NCBI RefSeq assembly: GCF_950295315.1
Contig: NC_080166.1
Span: forward strand, 101,482,999-101,546,998
Direction of reading: 5' to 3'
DNA length: 64,000 nt
DNA from: Erinaceus europaeus
Lineage: Eukaryota; Chordata; Mammalia; Eulipotyphla; Erinaceidae
Shown here one piece after another: positions 44,755-56,311 of this stretch. The notes beneath the pieces were generated by a model that did no database searches, was not told the origin of the DNA, and saw nothing but the letters and a program-made list of their open reading frames with translations. The position numbers were made by a program, and so were the translations under genes. Within the stretch, counting starts at the first letter, position 1; every line of letters starts with the position of its first letter.

Positions 44755-45672
44755 TAAATCATTTCTAGGACATGTCCATGGAGTAGCAGGTGCCAAAATA
44801 TCACTCCCATGATGAACCAGATAATGCAACCAAATAAATCAGTTAAAACAACCAAATAAACCACCTGAATCCTTGCCATATTACATCTGGGATCGCTAAA
44901 GAAATTCACTGGAGCTATAGGTGGCTGCAGGCATTTGTAGAAAGGGGTGAGGGAGAAATTCTCAAGATAAAAGAAACAGCTTCATTTGGAAGCTGATGGC
45001 ATTTTAGTAGTTATGCAGCAGAGCATAGGGTTGGCCCCAAGAAGTGAGAGAATGTCTCATAGGGAAACCCACTTGAACACTAAAGCCATGTTGTCTACCC
45101 AGCAGGCTTCCAGAGGCCAGAGTACAGAGTAAAACAAGGCAGTGAGACCTTATTTTGTTGTCACAAGTACTAAATCTTCCAAGGGAAGTATGCTAAAACA
45201 CCTCGCCCCCCCAACACACATGCACACACACACACATATGTACACATACACACTATGATGATCTACATAGCATGACCACAGTAGCAACTCCTGGCTGAAC
45301 AACAGAAACCATGCTTAAAACATGAACAAAGAAACGACCAAACCCTGAAAAATTCAATCAAACACAAAAAGACCTTAAAAAAAAAAAACAGAAATAGTAC
45401 TCAGAATACTCATTAAACTCAGAATCTCAGAATACTCATTATGAAGGGAATACAAGAATCTAAACAACTTACAGAAAAAGTTTAAGTAACTCAGAGATAA
45501 TTTCATGAAAGTGTTAGGAAATGCACAAAGAAAACTAAAACAGAGCTACAGAATGTGAAGGATATTTAGGATAGAGTTAATGGTTACAAAGCAGGCCTAA
45601 TGAGTAGTCTAAACTAGGCTGAGGAGAGAATTTCAAGGCTAGAAGTTTAAAATCACCACACTCCATGGGTTC
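44755..45672 (+). mobile_element. Ancient L1 5' region (5' UTR and ORF1 remnant)
   Basis: The end (ctacagaatgtgaaggatat, gttaatggttacaaagcagg, aggctgaggagagaatttc, at about 45545-45640) has the pattern of the L1 ORF1 coiled-coil coding sequence. The upstream part is GC-richer and UTR-like. It is much more decayed than the other L1s, with no open frame left. Boundaries are approximate. Confidence 0.5.
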
Positions 45673-45686
45673 AAAGCCGTTGGAAA

Positions 45687-45962
45687 GGGAGTCGGGCGGT
45701 AGCACAGTGGGTTAAGCACATATGGCGCAAAATGTAAGGAATGGCGTAAGGATCCCGGTTTGAGCCCCCCAGACCCCCACTTGCAGGGGAGTCACTTCAC
45801 AGTTGGTGAAGCAGGTCTGCAGGTGTCTTTCTCTCCCCCTCTCTGTCTTATGCTCCTCTCTCTATTTCTCTCTGTCCTATCCAACAACAATAGTAACTAC
45901 AACAATAAAACAACAAGGGCAACAAAAGGGAATAAATATTTACAAAAAAAATATTTTTAAAA
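45687..45962 (+). mobile_element. Type A SINE, sense
   Basis: AAAGCCGTTGGAAA (45673-45686) and AAAGCTGTTGGAAA (45963-45976) bound it. The head gggagtcgggcggtagcaca is close to consensus. Confidence 0.94.
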
Positions 45963-46152
45963 AAAGCTGTTGGAAAACAAAGGGTTAGGAAATTTGAAGT
46001 AATTCTTTGTGAAATGGAGAACTTCATCCATCAGGAAAGTAATGTGAGTGTTATTAGGATACTGAAAGAAGTCAGAGGTGTAGGGAGCCCAAGATTTTTG
46101 CTACCCTTCCCACCTGCTATGCAAAATTAGATCCAATTAGTGTGCAACAATA

Positions 46153-46465
46153 TTAGGTTATCAGAAAAGTCATATCTTGTTTATTTTTATAATAAATTAA
46201 AATTTTTATTTATTTAATTTTTGTAGAGACAGAGAGACATTGAGAAGGGAAGAGGAACTAGGGAGAGAGACAGAGAGACACCTGCAGCCAGCCCATCTTC
46301 ACCACTCATGAAGCTTTCCCCCTGCAGGTGGGGAACAGGGGTTTGAACCTGAGTCCTTGTGCACTGTAATGTGAGCACTTAACCAGGTGTGCCATCACCT
46401 GGCCCTTGTTTTTCTATGCCAAAAAATTTTTTTTAAAAAGCTCCATGATTTTTCTGATAACTCAA
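46153..46465 (+). mobile_element. Mariner-like MITE split by a SINE
   Basis: The left end TTAGGTTATCAGAAAAGTCA and the complement of the right end (TTGAGTTATCAGAAAAATCA) are inverted repeats, flanked by TA at 46151-46152 and 46466-46467. Without the SINE the element is about 85-95 bp. It encodes nothing and would have needed a transposase in trans. Confidence 0.75.
46183..46404 (-). mobile_element. Type B SINE, antisense, inside the MITE
   Basis: Tail complement to head complement (ttaaccaggtgtgccatcacc). CTTGTTT at 46176-46182 and 46405-46411 is a short likely duplication. Confidence 0.85.
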
Positions 46466-46599
46466 TAGAACCTGTTATCTAGTAGACATTAAATAAATGT
46501 CTGTTAAATAATAACTTTACTGAGAAACGTGTCTGGCATGAACTCATGACATGTTAGGAAATATTTTTTAACTTATAAGTTGCTTAAGTTCACCCATCT

Positions 46600-46822
46600 G
46601 GGGCAGAGTGATGACACACCTGGTTGAGTACACACATTGCAGTACACAATGACCCAGGTTCAAGCCTCATGACACTATCTATGGGATTTGGGTAGGGGTG
46701 GAGAGGGAAGTTTCACTAAGTGATAAAGTAGTGCATCAGGTGTCTCTCTATCTTTATCCCTCTCTACCTCCCCCACCCTTCTTAGTTTTTTTCTTCTATA
46801 TAAAATAAAAATTTAAAAAATA
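46600..46822 (+). mobile_element. Type B SINE, sense
   Basis: ggggcagagtgatgacacac head, gacccaggttcaagcctc B box, pyrimidine block and an ataaaataaaaatttaaa tail. Confidence 0.82.
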
Positions 46823-46829
46823 AATGATT

Positions 46830-47753
46830 CATGATACAATTATTTTAAGATATATTTAACAAAAATGATAAAGCTTACTAAGTTAAACACACATACACAC
46901 ACACACACGTGAATCTTTATAAACCATATGAATGCACTTCAGTTCAAGCCTCACAGTCATGCCATGTCCTTGATTCTAATCATATGTCTCCTCTTATCCC
47001 TTCTTAGAGAGAATGGGGTCATCTATGTTAGTGGCATTTGTTATTAATCCAGTGTCTCTTGACTGACAATGTAATATAAAAATAAGAGAGTAATACAAGT
47101 AGAAAAGTATCTTGTAATTCAGATAAGATAAAGAGAAAAATCAGTCCTGGAAAGAGAAATTTTAACTCAAGTCATATTGCAACCTTTAATAATTTAAATA
47201 CATAATTAAACACCATAAAATATCTCTTATATAAGAGATCTGACAAAATATTTTCTAAGATATTATGTTTCAAGTAAAGTTTATAATAATTTAAAATATC
47301 TTTCAGATGTCTATGAGATATTAGAGCAGTATATTTTCTCCTAAATCTAAGAAAATCATCCCCCAAATTTAGTCATCCTACCCAGAAATTTATTTATAAG
47401 GCAAAAAGGAAAATTCAAGCTCTTTGCTAAATGCTTAGTTATGTCTAATTGACATGTTTTCAAAACTCTGTAGTATTAAATAGCCTTTCTTTTTTCTCCA
47501 ATTAAAAAATCTCTAATTGCTCATTATTATTTTCAAGGATTTTTCTATAATTCTATAATTTCAAAGATTCCTGTCAGATTCTACATTCACCTTCCAACAC
47601 AGATCACCTATGGTCATGAGTATATAAGACTCAAGGACCCCGCTTATCCTCTGTAGTTTTATAGAAAATTGCTTTTGTTACTACAAAATAGGAATAAGAA
47701 TGTAAGCTCTGTCATTTTGGTAATCTAAACAGTATGAGATAAGATTACAGTGC
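46830..47753. other. AT-rich unassigned DNA
   Basis: About 920 bp. A short CA run lies at 46891-46908. No gene or repeat recognised. Confidence 0.45.
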
Positions 47754-47767
47754 TTGAGGAGATTTTT

Positions 47768-48045
47768 CTTTTTTAATTTTTTATATTTATTCCCTTTTGT
47801 TCTTGTTTTTTTATTGTTGTAGTTATTATTGCAGTTGTTGTTGTTGGATAGGACAGAGAGAAATGGAGGGAGGAGGAGAAGACAGAGAGGGGGAGAGAAA
47901 GATAGACACCTGCAGACCTGCTTCACTGCCTGTGAAGCAACTCTCCTTCAGGCCTAGAGCCAGTGGCTCAAACCAGGATCCTTATGCTGGTCCTTGCGTT
48001 TTGCACCACCTGCGCTTAACCCACTGCGATACTGCCCTACTCCCC
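47768..48045 (-). mobile_element. Type A SINE, antisense
   Basis: TTGAGGAGATTTTT (47754-47767) and TTGAAGAGATTTTT (48046-48059) bound a full-length copy. Confidence 0.93.
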
Positions 48046-48059
48046 TTGAAGAGATTTTT

Positions 48060-48645
48060 GTTTTTTAACCAGTCACTGTCAAAATGATCTTGCCCAGTGT
48101 TTTGCCTCAAGAATATAAAAATTCTATCTTAGAAAATAGACACTTCAGTATATGGAATGATCAGAGGCCTGCTTTGGGAGAGTTGCTAGCTATGCAGACA
48201 TTCATGGTATAGAAGCTAATGGAATATGTTTTTTCCTACCTTGGGTCCTGGAGAAATTCCATGGACTGCTGAATTGAACTTCTGGACAAAGTCTTGAAGC
48301 CAGTTCATTCATGGGAGGGAATTGGCCTGATCTTTTCCCAGAACCATGGGGATCAGAAAGATCTATTGCTATATCTGAGTTTGAGGCTTCTGTGCACTCT
48401 ACCAGGTTATTGGCATAATGTCTACTTAAAAAAAAGCAGAAATGTATAGACCCAGTTCTGAGTATATATTCCTTTAATATAAAAACCTAAGGTTTCAAAT
48501 TGATAACCTGACTGGATTTTAACAGTGGGCTTAAATTATTAATACACTTCTTTCTAATAACAAAATTTTCTTTGAAATATTAAATCACCTATAATCTTAG
48601 ACCAGGTTGACTAGAAGCAACTGGTTAAGTCAATATATAAGATAT
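48060..48645. other. Unassigned DNA
   Basis: About 590 bp without a supported feature; slightly less AT-rich (48150-48420) than its surroundings. Confidence 0.45.
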
Positions 48646-48648
48646 AGC

Positions 48649-48870
48649 CAAGGGGGCCAGGTGGTAGCATACCTGGTTGAGCACACATGTTACAATGCAT
48701 AAGGATCTGGGTTTAAGCCCTCAGTCCCCACCTGCAGGAGGAAAGCTTTCTGAATGGTGAGGCAGGGCCGCAGGTATATCTCTGTCTCTCTCCCTCTCTA
48801 ACTCCCCCTCCCTCTCAATTTACAGTTTTCTCTAGCCAACAAAAAATATATAACAAAAAATTTAAAACTA
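48649..48870 (+). mobile_element. Type B SINE, sense
   Basis: gggggccaggtggtagcatac head, gatctgggtttaagccctc B box, ccacctgcaggaggaaagc body and an aaaaaatatataac tail. Confidence 0.9.
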
Positions 48871-49101
48871 TTTTTCAAAAAATTCTAAAAAGGATACAGC
48901 TATATGTAAATAGTATTAAATGTCAATAGTATTAAATAGTATAAAATATGATGTCTTGCATAACACAGCAAATCCTAACCATGTGATTTTCAAAGCCAGC
49001 CAAGTTCCCAAATAACTTGGTTACAGTAATAACTATCTACTGCCTTCTTAAACTCCAAGACAGCAGGAACCTTTCTCATTCTCTATAAAACCCATATTTC
49101 T

Positions 49102-49383
49102 GGGAGTCGGGCTGTAGCGCAGCGGGTTAAGCGCAGGTGGCACAAAGCACAAGGACTGGAGTAAGGATCCCGGTTCGAACTCCGGCTCCCCACCTGCAGG
49201 GGAGTCGCTTCACAGGCGGTGAAGCAGGTCTGCAGGTGTCTATCTTTCTCTCCTCCTCTCTGTCTTCCCCTCCCTCTCTCCATTTCTCTCTGTCCTATCC
49301 AACAACAACAATAATAACTACAACAATAAAACAACAAGGGCAACAAAAGGGAATAAATAAATAAAATAAAAATATTTTTAAAA
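49102..49383 (+). mobile_element. Type A SINE, sense, close to consensus
   Basis: AACCCATATTTCT (49089-49101) and AAACCATATTTCT (49384-49396) bound it. The head gggagtcgggctgtagcgca and body ggggagtcgcttcacagg look young. Confidence 0.95.
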
Positions 49384-50381
49384 AAACCATATTTCTCCCA
49401 GTCCTTGAAACTCGGAGGCATGGCTCATGTTCTTGCACACTTCCTTCAATCCATACCATTTAATACTGCATATACTGATCTCAACCAAATCAATGCAACC
49501 AGTACCACCTGGACATATTTCACTCTGGATTCTGTCCAGAGACAATAGGCATGGAATGTCAACCCTTCAGCCCCAATACTCTGGTGAGATCATTCCTAGC
49601 TCATAAGACTTCTTAATTTCATTTTGGGTGATGCACTTCCTAACAAAATTACAGAACCTAGATATAGCCCAGGGCCCATGAGATACAGCACCTGTGCACA
49701 TGTATCCATATGTTAGGGGAAAATATAAACCTTAAAGTAAAAGTACACAATAGATTTCAGTGACTCAATAAGTGAAGCAAGAAAATAGAAAAACCTAAAA
49801 AAGGCATAATAAAGTACTTACTCAAATAGTTTATCCTTAGACCTAGATACCCTCCTTACCTACTTCCTATTTTACTTCCCTTAATCACTCCAAGGCTAAT
49901 CTAGTCAGACAAAGTAAGGGCTAAAAAAGTTAGATAAGGGCAATAGAGCTTACTTTAATGATGGCTCTTTTGGTCACTACCAGGTTACCCCATCATCTGG
50001 GGCCCTAGTCAGGGATCCTGGGATTTTCAAACAGGTATGATGGTCCTAGACCTCTAATAGATCACTCTTGCCACTGTCACTGGACATCTCCATTAGGAAC
50101 AACATAGTGAATCCTCTTGTGGGCCTCTAAAGGACCTTCCCTCAATGTGGGTCAATAATAGGAGGTCTGCCCCAATTTCTGAAGGGAGGCTGGGTCAGCA
50201 TACTTTGCCACTCGAGGAAAATGGGACCTGTGATGAGTGTAGCCTGGAATGTTACTAGCTGTGACAATAGAATGTGAGCTCAGATCTTCAGGATGCAGAG
50301 GTTACATAGGTTCCTGTGATGAATATGGGTCCCAGATCAATTGATGGGGTTTATAGTTAACAATATTTATATAGTTTTCCC

Positions 50382-50415
50382 ATACTACACTTGATCTTAG
50401 CTAAAAGGCCAAGAA
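50382..50415 (-). pseudogene. U2 snRNA 5'-region fragment, antisense
   Basis: On the minus strand the 34 bases match vertebrate U2 snRNA nucleotides 6-39 at 32 of 34 positions (recalled reference), including GATCAAGTGTAGTAT with the branch-point-pairing segment. The left and right edges carry tttcccata and tttccata, close to a duplicated L1 sequence (other copies have it once), so the fragment looks inserted into the L1 3' UTR. The rest of U2 and any A tail are missing. Confidence 0.8.
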
Positions 50416-51064
50416 ACTATTACTTTTTCCATATTTGGAGCTATTCTCTTCCCTGATCCAGCTTTCTAGTCCTATTTCCAACTCTGACACCATCTAGCCA
50501 GACAATACATTTGACCTATCTGCATGTTAGTGTTGGACTCAGGCAAAAATTAGTAAAGTCGTGGGTTTCTTGGAATATGCCTAAAGTCTACTTTCTACCT
50601 TTCTTCAAAAAGAAGAACCCCGAATCTTATCTGCTCTATTCTTACCTTTAGGGTTCTGATTATTAAACATTTTGTTCTGCTTTGAATCTTAATGCTTTTC
50701 AGCTACCAATTTTCAGATGCTACCATGACACCAATGTGAATTTCCTGAGCAGACTACCACAACATTGTGTCCTGGAACTCTGCCTCTCTAGAGCACTGCC
50801 CCACTAGAGAAAGATACAGAAACAGGCTGAGAGTATGGATCGACTTGCCAATGCTCATCATGTCCAGCTGAGAAGCAATTACAGATACCAGACTTTCCAC
50901 CCTTCTACACCATATAATGACCCTGGGTTCATACTTCAGAGGGAGAAAAAAAACAGAAAAGCTTTCAAGGGAGGGATAGGATATGAAACTCTGATGGTGG
51001 GAATTGTGTAGAATTGTACCTTCATGCTATGGTCTTGTCGATCATTAATAATAATAACAAAAAC

Positions 51065-51478
51065 ATAAATGCATGAGATTAATATTTGTAGGTTACAAGT
51101 TCTAGGTTGGTCTCTCCAATCTTAATAGTAATTTGTAACCCACAATTTATAACCTCATCTGTCTGCAAAGCAAGTTATCCTATAGTGACTTATCTCTGTA
51201 ACTGTACCCTGCAAGTCATGATTTCCTACATTTATAAACTGTCATCATGGAACATATTCTGAAAGTTTCAGCTCAAGGTCCATAATGGCAATCACATTTT
51301 CAAAGACATTGTGTGTTCCACATACAGTATCCTACTAGTAGGTTCTAGTATGTACATATCTTAAGAGGAGGGGGGGGACTTGATCTAATTTATCAAACTC
51401 TAATAATATCATCCATGGAAAAACAGTTCCTTTACAAAAACTAATAAGATAATTCACTTCATAAAATGTTAATTTAAT
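51065..51478. other. AT-rich unassigned DNA
   Basis: About 410 bp, no feature recognised. A G run lies at 51370-51378. Confidence 0.45.
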
Positions 51479-51479
51479 G

Positions 51480-51545
51480 AGAGCAAGAAAGATCAGAGCA
51501 GTGTCCTGGCATATGCAATAATAAAAATTGAACCTAAAGCTTCAT
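51480..51545 (-). mobile_element. Type C SINE fragment, antisense
   Basis: gagcagtgtcctggcatatgc and aattgaacctaaagcttca fit the middle of a type C complement. Confidence 0.45.
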
Positions 51546-51616
51546 TCAAGTTTATCCTTTACCCACTTAACAACTTCCCCAGGCATATAAATTAACTTTT
51601 TAACATTAAAAGTTAG

Positions 51617-51760
51617 TGATGGGACTTTTGGAGGCATGGCTATGAAGTAGCAGCAGCTGTGTTTTGCTCTCCCCAGACAGCTAGGAAAAGCGACAAAAAT
51701 CACCTGAAAATCAACAAAATATGACCAAGATTTTTGGGGAAACTTAGAAAGTCGCAGGTG
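51617..51760 (+). mobile_element. 5' end of an old L1, left of a nested L1
   Basis: gggacttttggaggcatggc and gaagtagcagcagctgtg match the 5' end of the L1 at 24898. The same 5' UTR resumes at 53386 with gtgtggcttatggatgg, so a younger insertion (51761-53371) split it. Confidence 0.82.
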
Positions 51761-53371
51761 CCCTACTCCAGACTCAGTCAGATCCTGCTTTGAATTTCCC
51801 TGTCTGTTCTTCTTTCTCAACTTCTGTTTATGAGTGGGATCATCCCATACTCATCCTTGTCTTTCTGACTTAGGCATGGAATGTCAACCCTTCAGCATCA
51901 TTACTCAGGTGAGACCTTTACTTTCTCATAGGACTCCTTAATTCCATTTCAGGTGGTCCACTTCCTAATAAAGCCTCAAAACCTAGATATAGACCAGGTT
52001 CCATGAGACAGGGCAGATGTACACATGTATTCATAAATTAGGGCAAAATATATACCTTAAAGCAAGAGTCACAATAGTTTTCAGTGAGTCAATAAATGAA
52101 GCAAACAAGTAGAAATAGCTAAAAAGACACCTTAAAGTACCTAATGTAATAGTTCTCAGACCTAGATACCCTTTTCACCTACTTCCTATTATACTTCTCT
52201 TACTCACTCCAAAGCTAATTTTAGCAATGCAAGGACTACAAAAGATGAATAAGGGCAAGAGACTGGTATACTTTAACAATGACTCTTTAGTCACTATCAG
52301 GCCACCCCATCAGCTGGAGCCCTAGTCCGGGAGTCCTGGGATTCCCACACAAACACAATGAGCCTAGACCTTGAATAGATCCCTCTCTCAATTATCACTG
52401 GTCATATCCATCAGGAACAATATAATGGACCCCTTTGGGGGTCCCTATAGGACCTTGCCCTCAATGTGGATCAACAATGGTAGAAAATGTTCCCTCATCC
52501 TCTGAAGGGGGATTGGATAACATACTCTATCTACCACCTGAAGAAGATGGGTCCTGAAATCTGTGCAACTCAGAATGTTCCTATTGATGACCACAGAATG
52601 CAAGTTAGGACCTATAAGGATTCATAGGTTTCATAGGCCCCTATGCTGAATATGGGCCCCAGATCAAATCAATGGGTGTTTACAGCCAACAATATTTATA
52701 CACTTTTCCCATATTTGGGAGCTACTCTCTTTCCTGATCCAGCGTTCTAGCCCTTTTTCCAAACATAACATCATCTTCCCAGACAATAATTTGGGTCCAC
52801 CTGCATAACTTGGGTCCACCTGCACATCAGATGTCAGGCTCAAGCAAAAACTAATAAAGTCATGGGCCCTTAGAAATATACATAAAATAGGCCTACTAGT
52901 CTTTCCCAAAACAGAGACCCCCCCAAATCTTCATCTGCACTATTCCAGCGTTTAGGTTCATTATTACTCAACAATTTTTTTGGCTTTATATGTTAACTCT
53001 TTTATCAGCCACCAGTTTCCAGATGCTACCATGATGCCAACCGGAAATCCCTGGACAGATGGCTCCACTGATGTGTCCTAGAGCCCTGCTTCACCAGAGA
53101 CCTGCCCCACTAGGGAAAGAGAGAGACAGGTTGGGAGTATGGACCTATCAATGCCCATGTTCAGTGGGGAAGCAATTACAGAATCCAGACCTTCCACCTT
53201 CTGCACCCCATAATGATCCTGGGTCCATACTCCCAGAGGGATAAAGAATAGGAAAGCTATCAGGGGATGGGATGGGATGGGATACGGAGCTCTGGTGATG
53301 AGAATTATATCCCTCATCTCTTATGTTCTTTTCAGTGTTTCTATTTTATGAATAAATAAATAAAAATAAAA
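51761..53371 (+). mobile_element. Twin-primed L1, long-module 3' UTR
   Basis: 51761-51872 is antisense sequence around the ORF2 end (gagtgggatcatcccatac). From about 51873 the sequence is sense 3' UTR (gcatggaatgtcaaccc) to ttatgaataaataaataaa. GAAAGTCGCAGGTG (51747-51760) and GAAAGTTACAGGTG (53372-53385) are the target duplication, 12 of 14 identical. The host is another L1's 5' UTR. Confidence 0.9.
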
Positions 53372-53954
53372 GAAAGTTACAGGTGAATACAGACAGGTGT
53401 GGCTTATGGATGGAAAGGGGTTAAGTGAGTGATTGTTAGGAATAAAAACCATTGCTCAGAGAATGCAGACATCAAATTGGGAAACTGGCAGCTGAGCCAC
53501 ACCACTTCTGGGTCCAAGTTTAAGCAACAAAGAATTGTTAAAAAACAAACAAACAAACAAACAAAAAAACCTCACCATCTTACAACTGTGACTTCTTGAG
53601 TTTCCAATGCTGATCTCCCACAGAGGCTGAAACAACAACAGGGAGACCCTATGTTGACATCAGGGACATTGATCAGGCCTGGTGAGTCAGGATAAAACGT
53701 CCTCTCCTACATCAATATATAATAAACAAGAAAATTGAACACCTTAGCCACAGCACCTCCTGCTGGCACAATAAAAGAACACTAAATGTTGAAACTGAAA
53801 ATCCACAGACAGCAATGATTGAAACCCAGGTAACCAGACAGACACAGATCTTGAAAAAAATGACAGAGGTAGAGTTCAGAAAAACAAAATTACTTCAAGA
53901 AACTAAAGTTAAGATTAAAGAACTTAGTTATCATTATATAATAATGATGAAAAT

Positions 53955-54305
53955 TATTATATTACTACTATTATTTTGTGCCTCAAGGGTTATTGCTGGG
54001 TCTTGGTGCCTGGACTATGAATCCACTGCTCCTGGAGGCTATTTTTTCCCTTTTGTTGCCCTTGTTGTTTATCATTGTTGTTGTTATTATTATTGCTTAT
54101 CATTGTTGTTGGACAGGACAGAGAGAAATTGAGAGTGGAGGGGAAGACAGAGAGGGAGAGATAAAGACATCTGCAGACTTGCTTCGCCACTTGTGAATTG
54201 ACCCCTCTGTAGGTGGGGAGCCAGGTGCTCAAACCAGGATCCTTGTGTGGGTCCTTGAGCTTTGTACCACATGTACTTAACCCACTGTACTATCACCTGG
54301 CACCT
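53955..54305 (-). mobile_element. Type A SINE with extra 3' module, antisense
   Basis: The module complement (caagggttattgctgggtcttgg, gaatccactgctcctggagg) precedes tail, body and head complements (ttaacccactgtactatcacc). Probable but diverged target duplications (tcattatataata / tcattttataaaata). Confidence 0.88.
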
Positions 54306-54682
54306 TGGTGGTCATTTTATAAAATAATTACAAAGTACAGAAAAACAACTAACAAAAACTCCAAACATAGCTTCAGGGGCTAAAGGATACATTGAATGCA
54401 GGTTGGATTGAGGTAGGAGGCCTCCAGGCCTATATTAACAAATAGCAAAGGTCTCAAGTAAGGTACCTAAGATCACAACTAAGCCAACTATAAAAAGAGA
54501 CCAAAAACTATAAAAAGAGACCAAAAGACCCAAAAGTCAGCAGGAGAAAGGAAATAGTCAAAATAAGAGCATAAATTAATGAAACATAATCCATAAATAA
54601 AATCCAAAAGATTAATGAAACCAAGAGCTGGTTCTTTGAAAGGATAAATAAAATAGACAAATCACTGAATAGACTCACAAAA

Positions 54683-54685
<3 letters not shown>

Positions 54686-54713
<28 letters not shown>
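54686..54713 (+). repeat. (GA)n microsatellite in ancient L1
   Basis: A GA run of about 28 bp within ORF2 remnant sequence. Confidence 0.85.
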
Positions 54714-54763
54714 CTATGATTAAAACAAGCAGGAATGAGAGAGATGAAATTACAATTTAAGGG

Positions 54764-55030
54764 AGTCAGGAGGCAGCACAGTGGGTCAAGCGCACCTGGA
54801 GCAAAGCGCAAAGACAGGCATAAGGATCCGGGTTCGAGCCCCCAGCTCCCTAACTGTAGGGGAGTCACTTCACAAGCAGTGAATCAGGTCTGTAGGTGTT
54901 TGTCTTTCTCTCCCCCCTCTCTGTCTTCCCCTCCTCTCTCCATTTCTCTCTCTCCTATCCAACAACAACAACAATAATAACTACCAATAAAACAACAAGG
55001 ACAACAAAAGGGAATAAACAAATAAATAAC
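54764..55030 (+). mobile_element. Type A SINE, sense
   Basis: Head gggagtcaggaggcagcaca, B box ggttcgagccc, body ggggagtcacttcacaagc, pyrimidine block and an acaacaataataactac tail. Confidence 0.92.
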
Positions 55031-55264
55031 AAAAATAATGGAAATTACAACTGAAGACAGGGAGTTACAAGAATCATATGTGAATATTATGAACATATCT
55101 ATGGGAATAAATTGGACAGTACAGACAAAATGGATGCATTCCTAGAATCATACCACCTGCTGAACCTAACTCAAGAGAAAGTAAATAACTTAAACATACC
55201 AATAATTAGTTTAGAAATTGAATGTCATGAGATATTCCCAATAATAAAAGCACCGACCCAGATG

Positions 55265-55521
55265 TTTTTTTAATATTTATTTATGTATTCCCTTTTGTTA
55301 TCCTTGTTGTTTTATTGTTGTAGCTATTATTGCTGTTATTGATGTCATCATTGTTGGATAGGACAGAGAAAAATTGAAAGAGGAGGTTAAGACAGAGAGG
55401 AGAAAAAGATAGACACCTGCAGACCTGCTTCACCACCAGGGGCTTGAACCAGGATTCTTGTGCTGGTCCTTGTGCTTTTCACCATCTGTGCTTACTCTGC
55501 TGTGCTACCACACAACTCCCA
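55265..55521 (-). mobile_element. Type A SINE, antisense
   Basis: Perfect 10-bp duplication GACCCAGATG at 55255-55264 and 55522-55531. A piece of the body is missing (caccaccagg joins directly to ggcttgaacc at about 55437). Confidence 0.92.
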
Positions 55522-56081
55522 GACCCAGATGGTTTTACTAACAAATTCTATAAGACTTTCAAAAAAGAAATAACACCTATTAGAAGAATTAACAGCTATT
55601 CCAGAAAATCACAGAAGGGCAAATACTACTAAACTCAATCTATGAAGCAAACATCATTTTGATCCCCAAACCAGGAAAGGACTCTGCCAGAAAAAACAAA
55701 AACAAAAACAAACAAATATATATATATACATATACATGTATATGTATATTTGTCTATATTCCTGATGAATGCTGATGCAAAGATCCTGAACAAAATCTTG
55801 GCAAATTGAATCAAACAGCTTTTCAAGAGAAGAATTCGCCAAATGAGAATTCATCCTTTGGAAAGAGGGATGGTTAAACATCTGCAAATCAATCAATAGA
55901 CTTCATCACATCAACATACAGAAAGATAAAAATCAACTGTTTATATCAACTGATGCTGAGAAGACATTTGACAAGAGCTAACACCCAACTTATGATAAAG
56001 ACTCTTCAGAAACTGAAAATAGAAGGACCATTACTCAACACAATAAAGAACATTTCAAACAAATCCACAGATAACACCATT

Positions 56082-56311
56082 ATCTTTTTAAAATATTTTA
56101 ATAACTTTTTATTTATTTATTTTATAGAGACAGTCAGAAATCAAAAGCAAAGGGGGAGACAGAGAGGAAGAGAAAGAGATAGACACCTGCAGCCCTGCCT
56201 CACCACTTACAAAGTTTTCCCTTTGCATGTGGGGACTGGAGGCTCGAATCAGTGTCCTTGAACATTGTAATAGGCATGCTCAACCAGGTATGCCACTACC
56301 TGGCCCCCATG
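56082..56311 (-). mobile_element. Type B SINE, antisense
   Basis: TAACACCATT (56072-56081) and TAACATCATT (56312-56321) bound it, nine of ten identical. Head complement caaccaggtatgccactacc. Confidence 0.9.

Larger units (their letters stand above)
48893..51055 (+). mobile_element. L1 3' UTR, long-module version, old
   Basis: Starts within the 3' UTR (ggatacagctatatgtaaat), runs through the long module (about 49745-50620) and ends in the shared terminus (ggtgggaattgtgtagaatt). Interrupted by a type A SINE (49102-49383) and a U2 snRNA fragment (50382-50415). Confidence 0.88.

Noticed and set aside
49102..49190. tRNA-like heads with A and B boxes (here and in many other places)
   Set aside because: They belong to SINEs with a body, pyrimidine block and A-rich tail, and do not fold as complete tRNA genes by eye.
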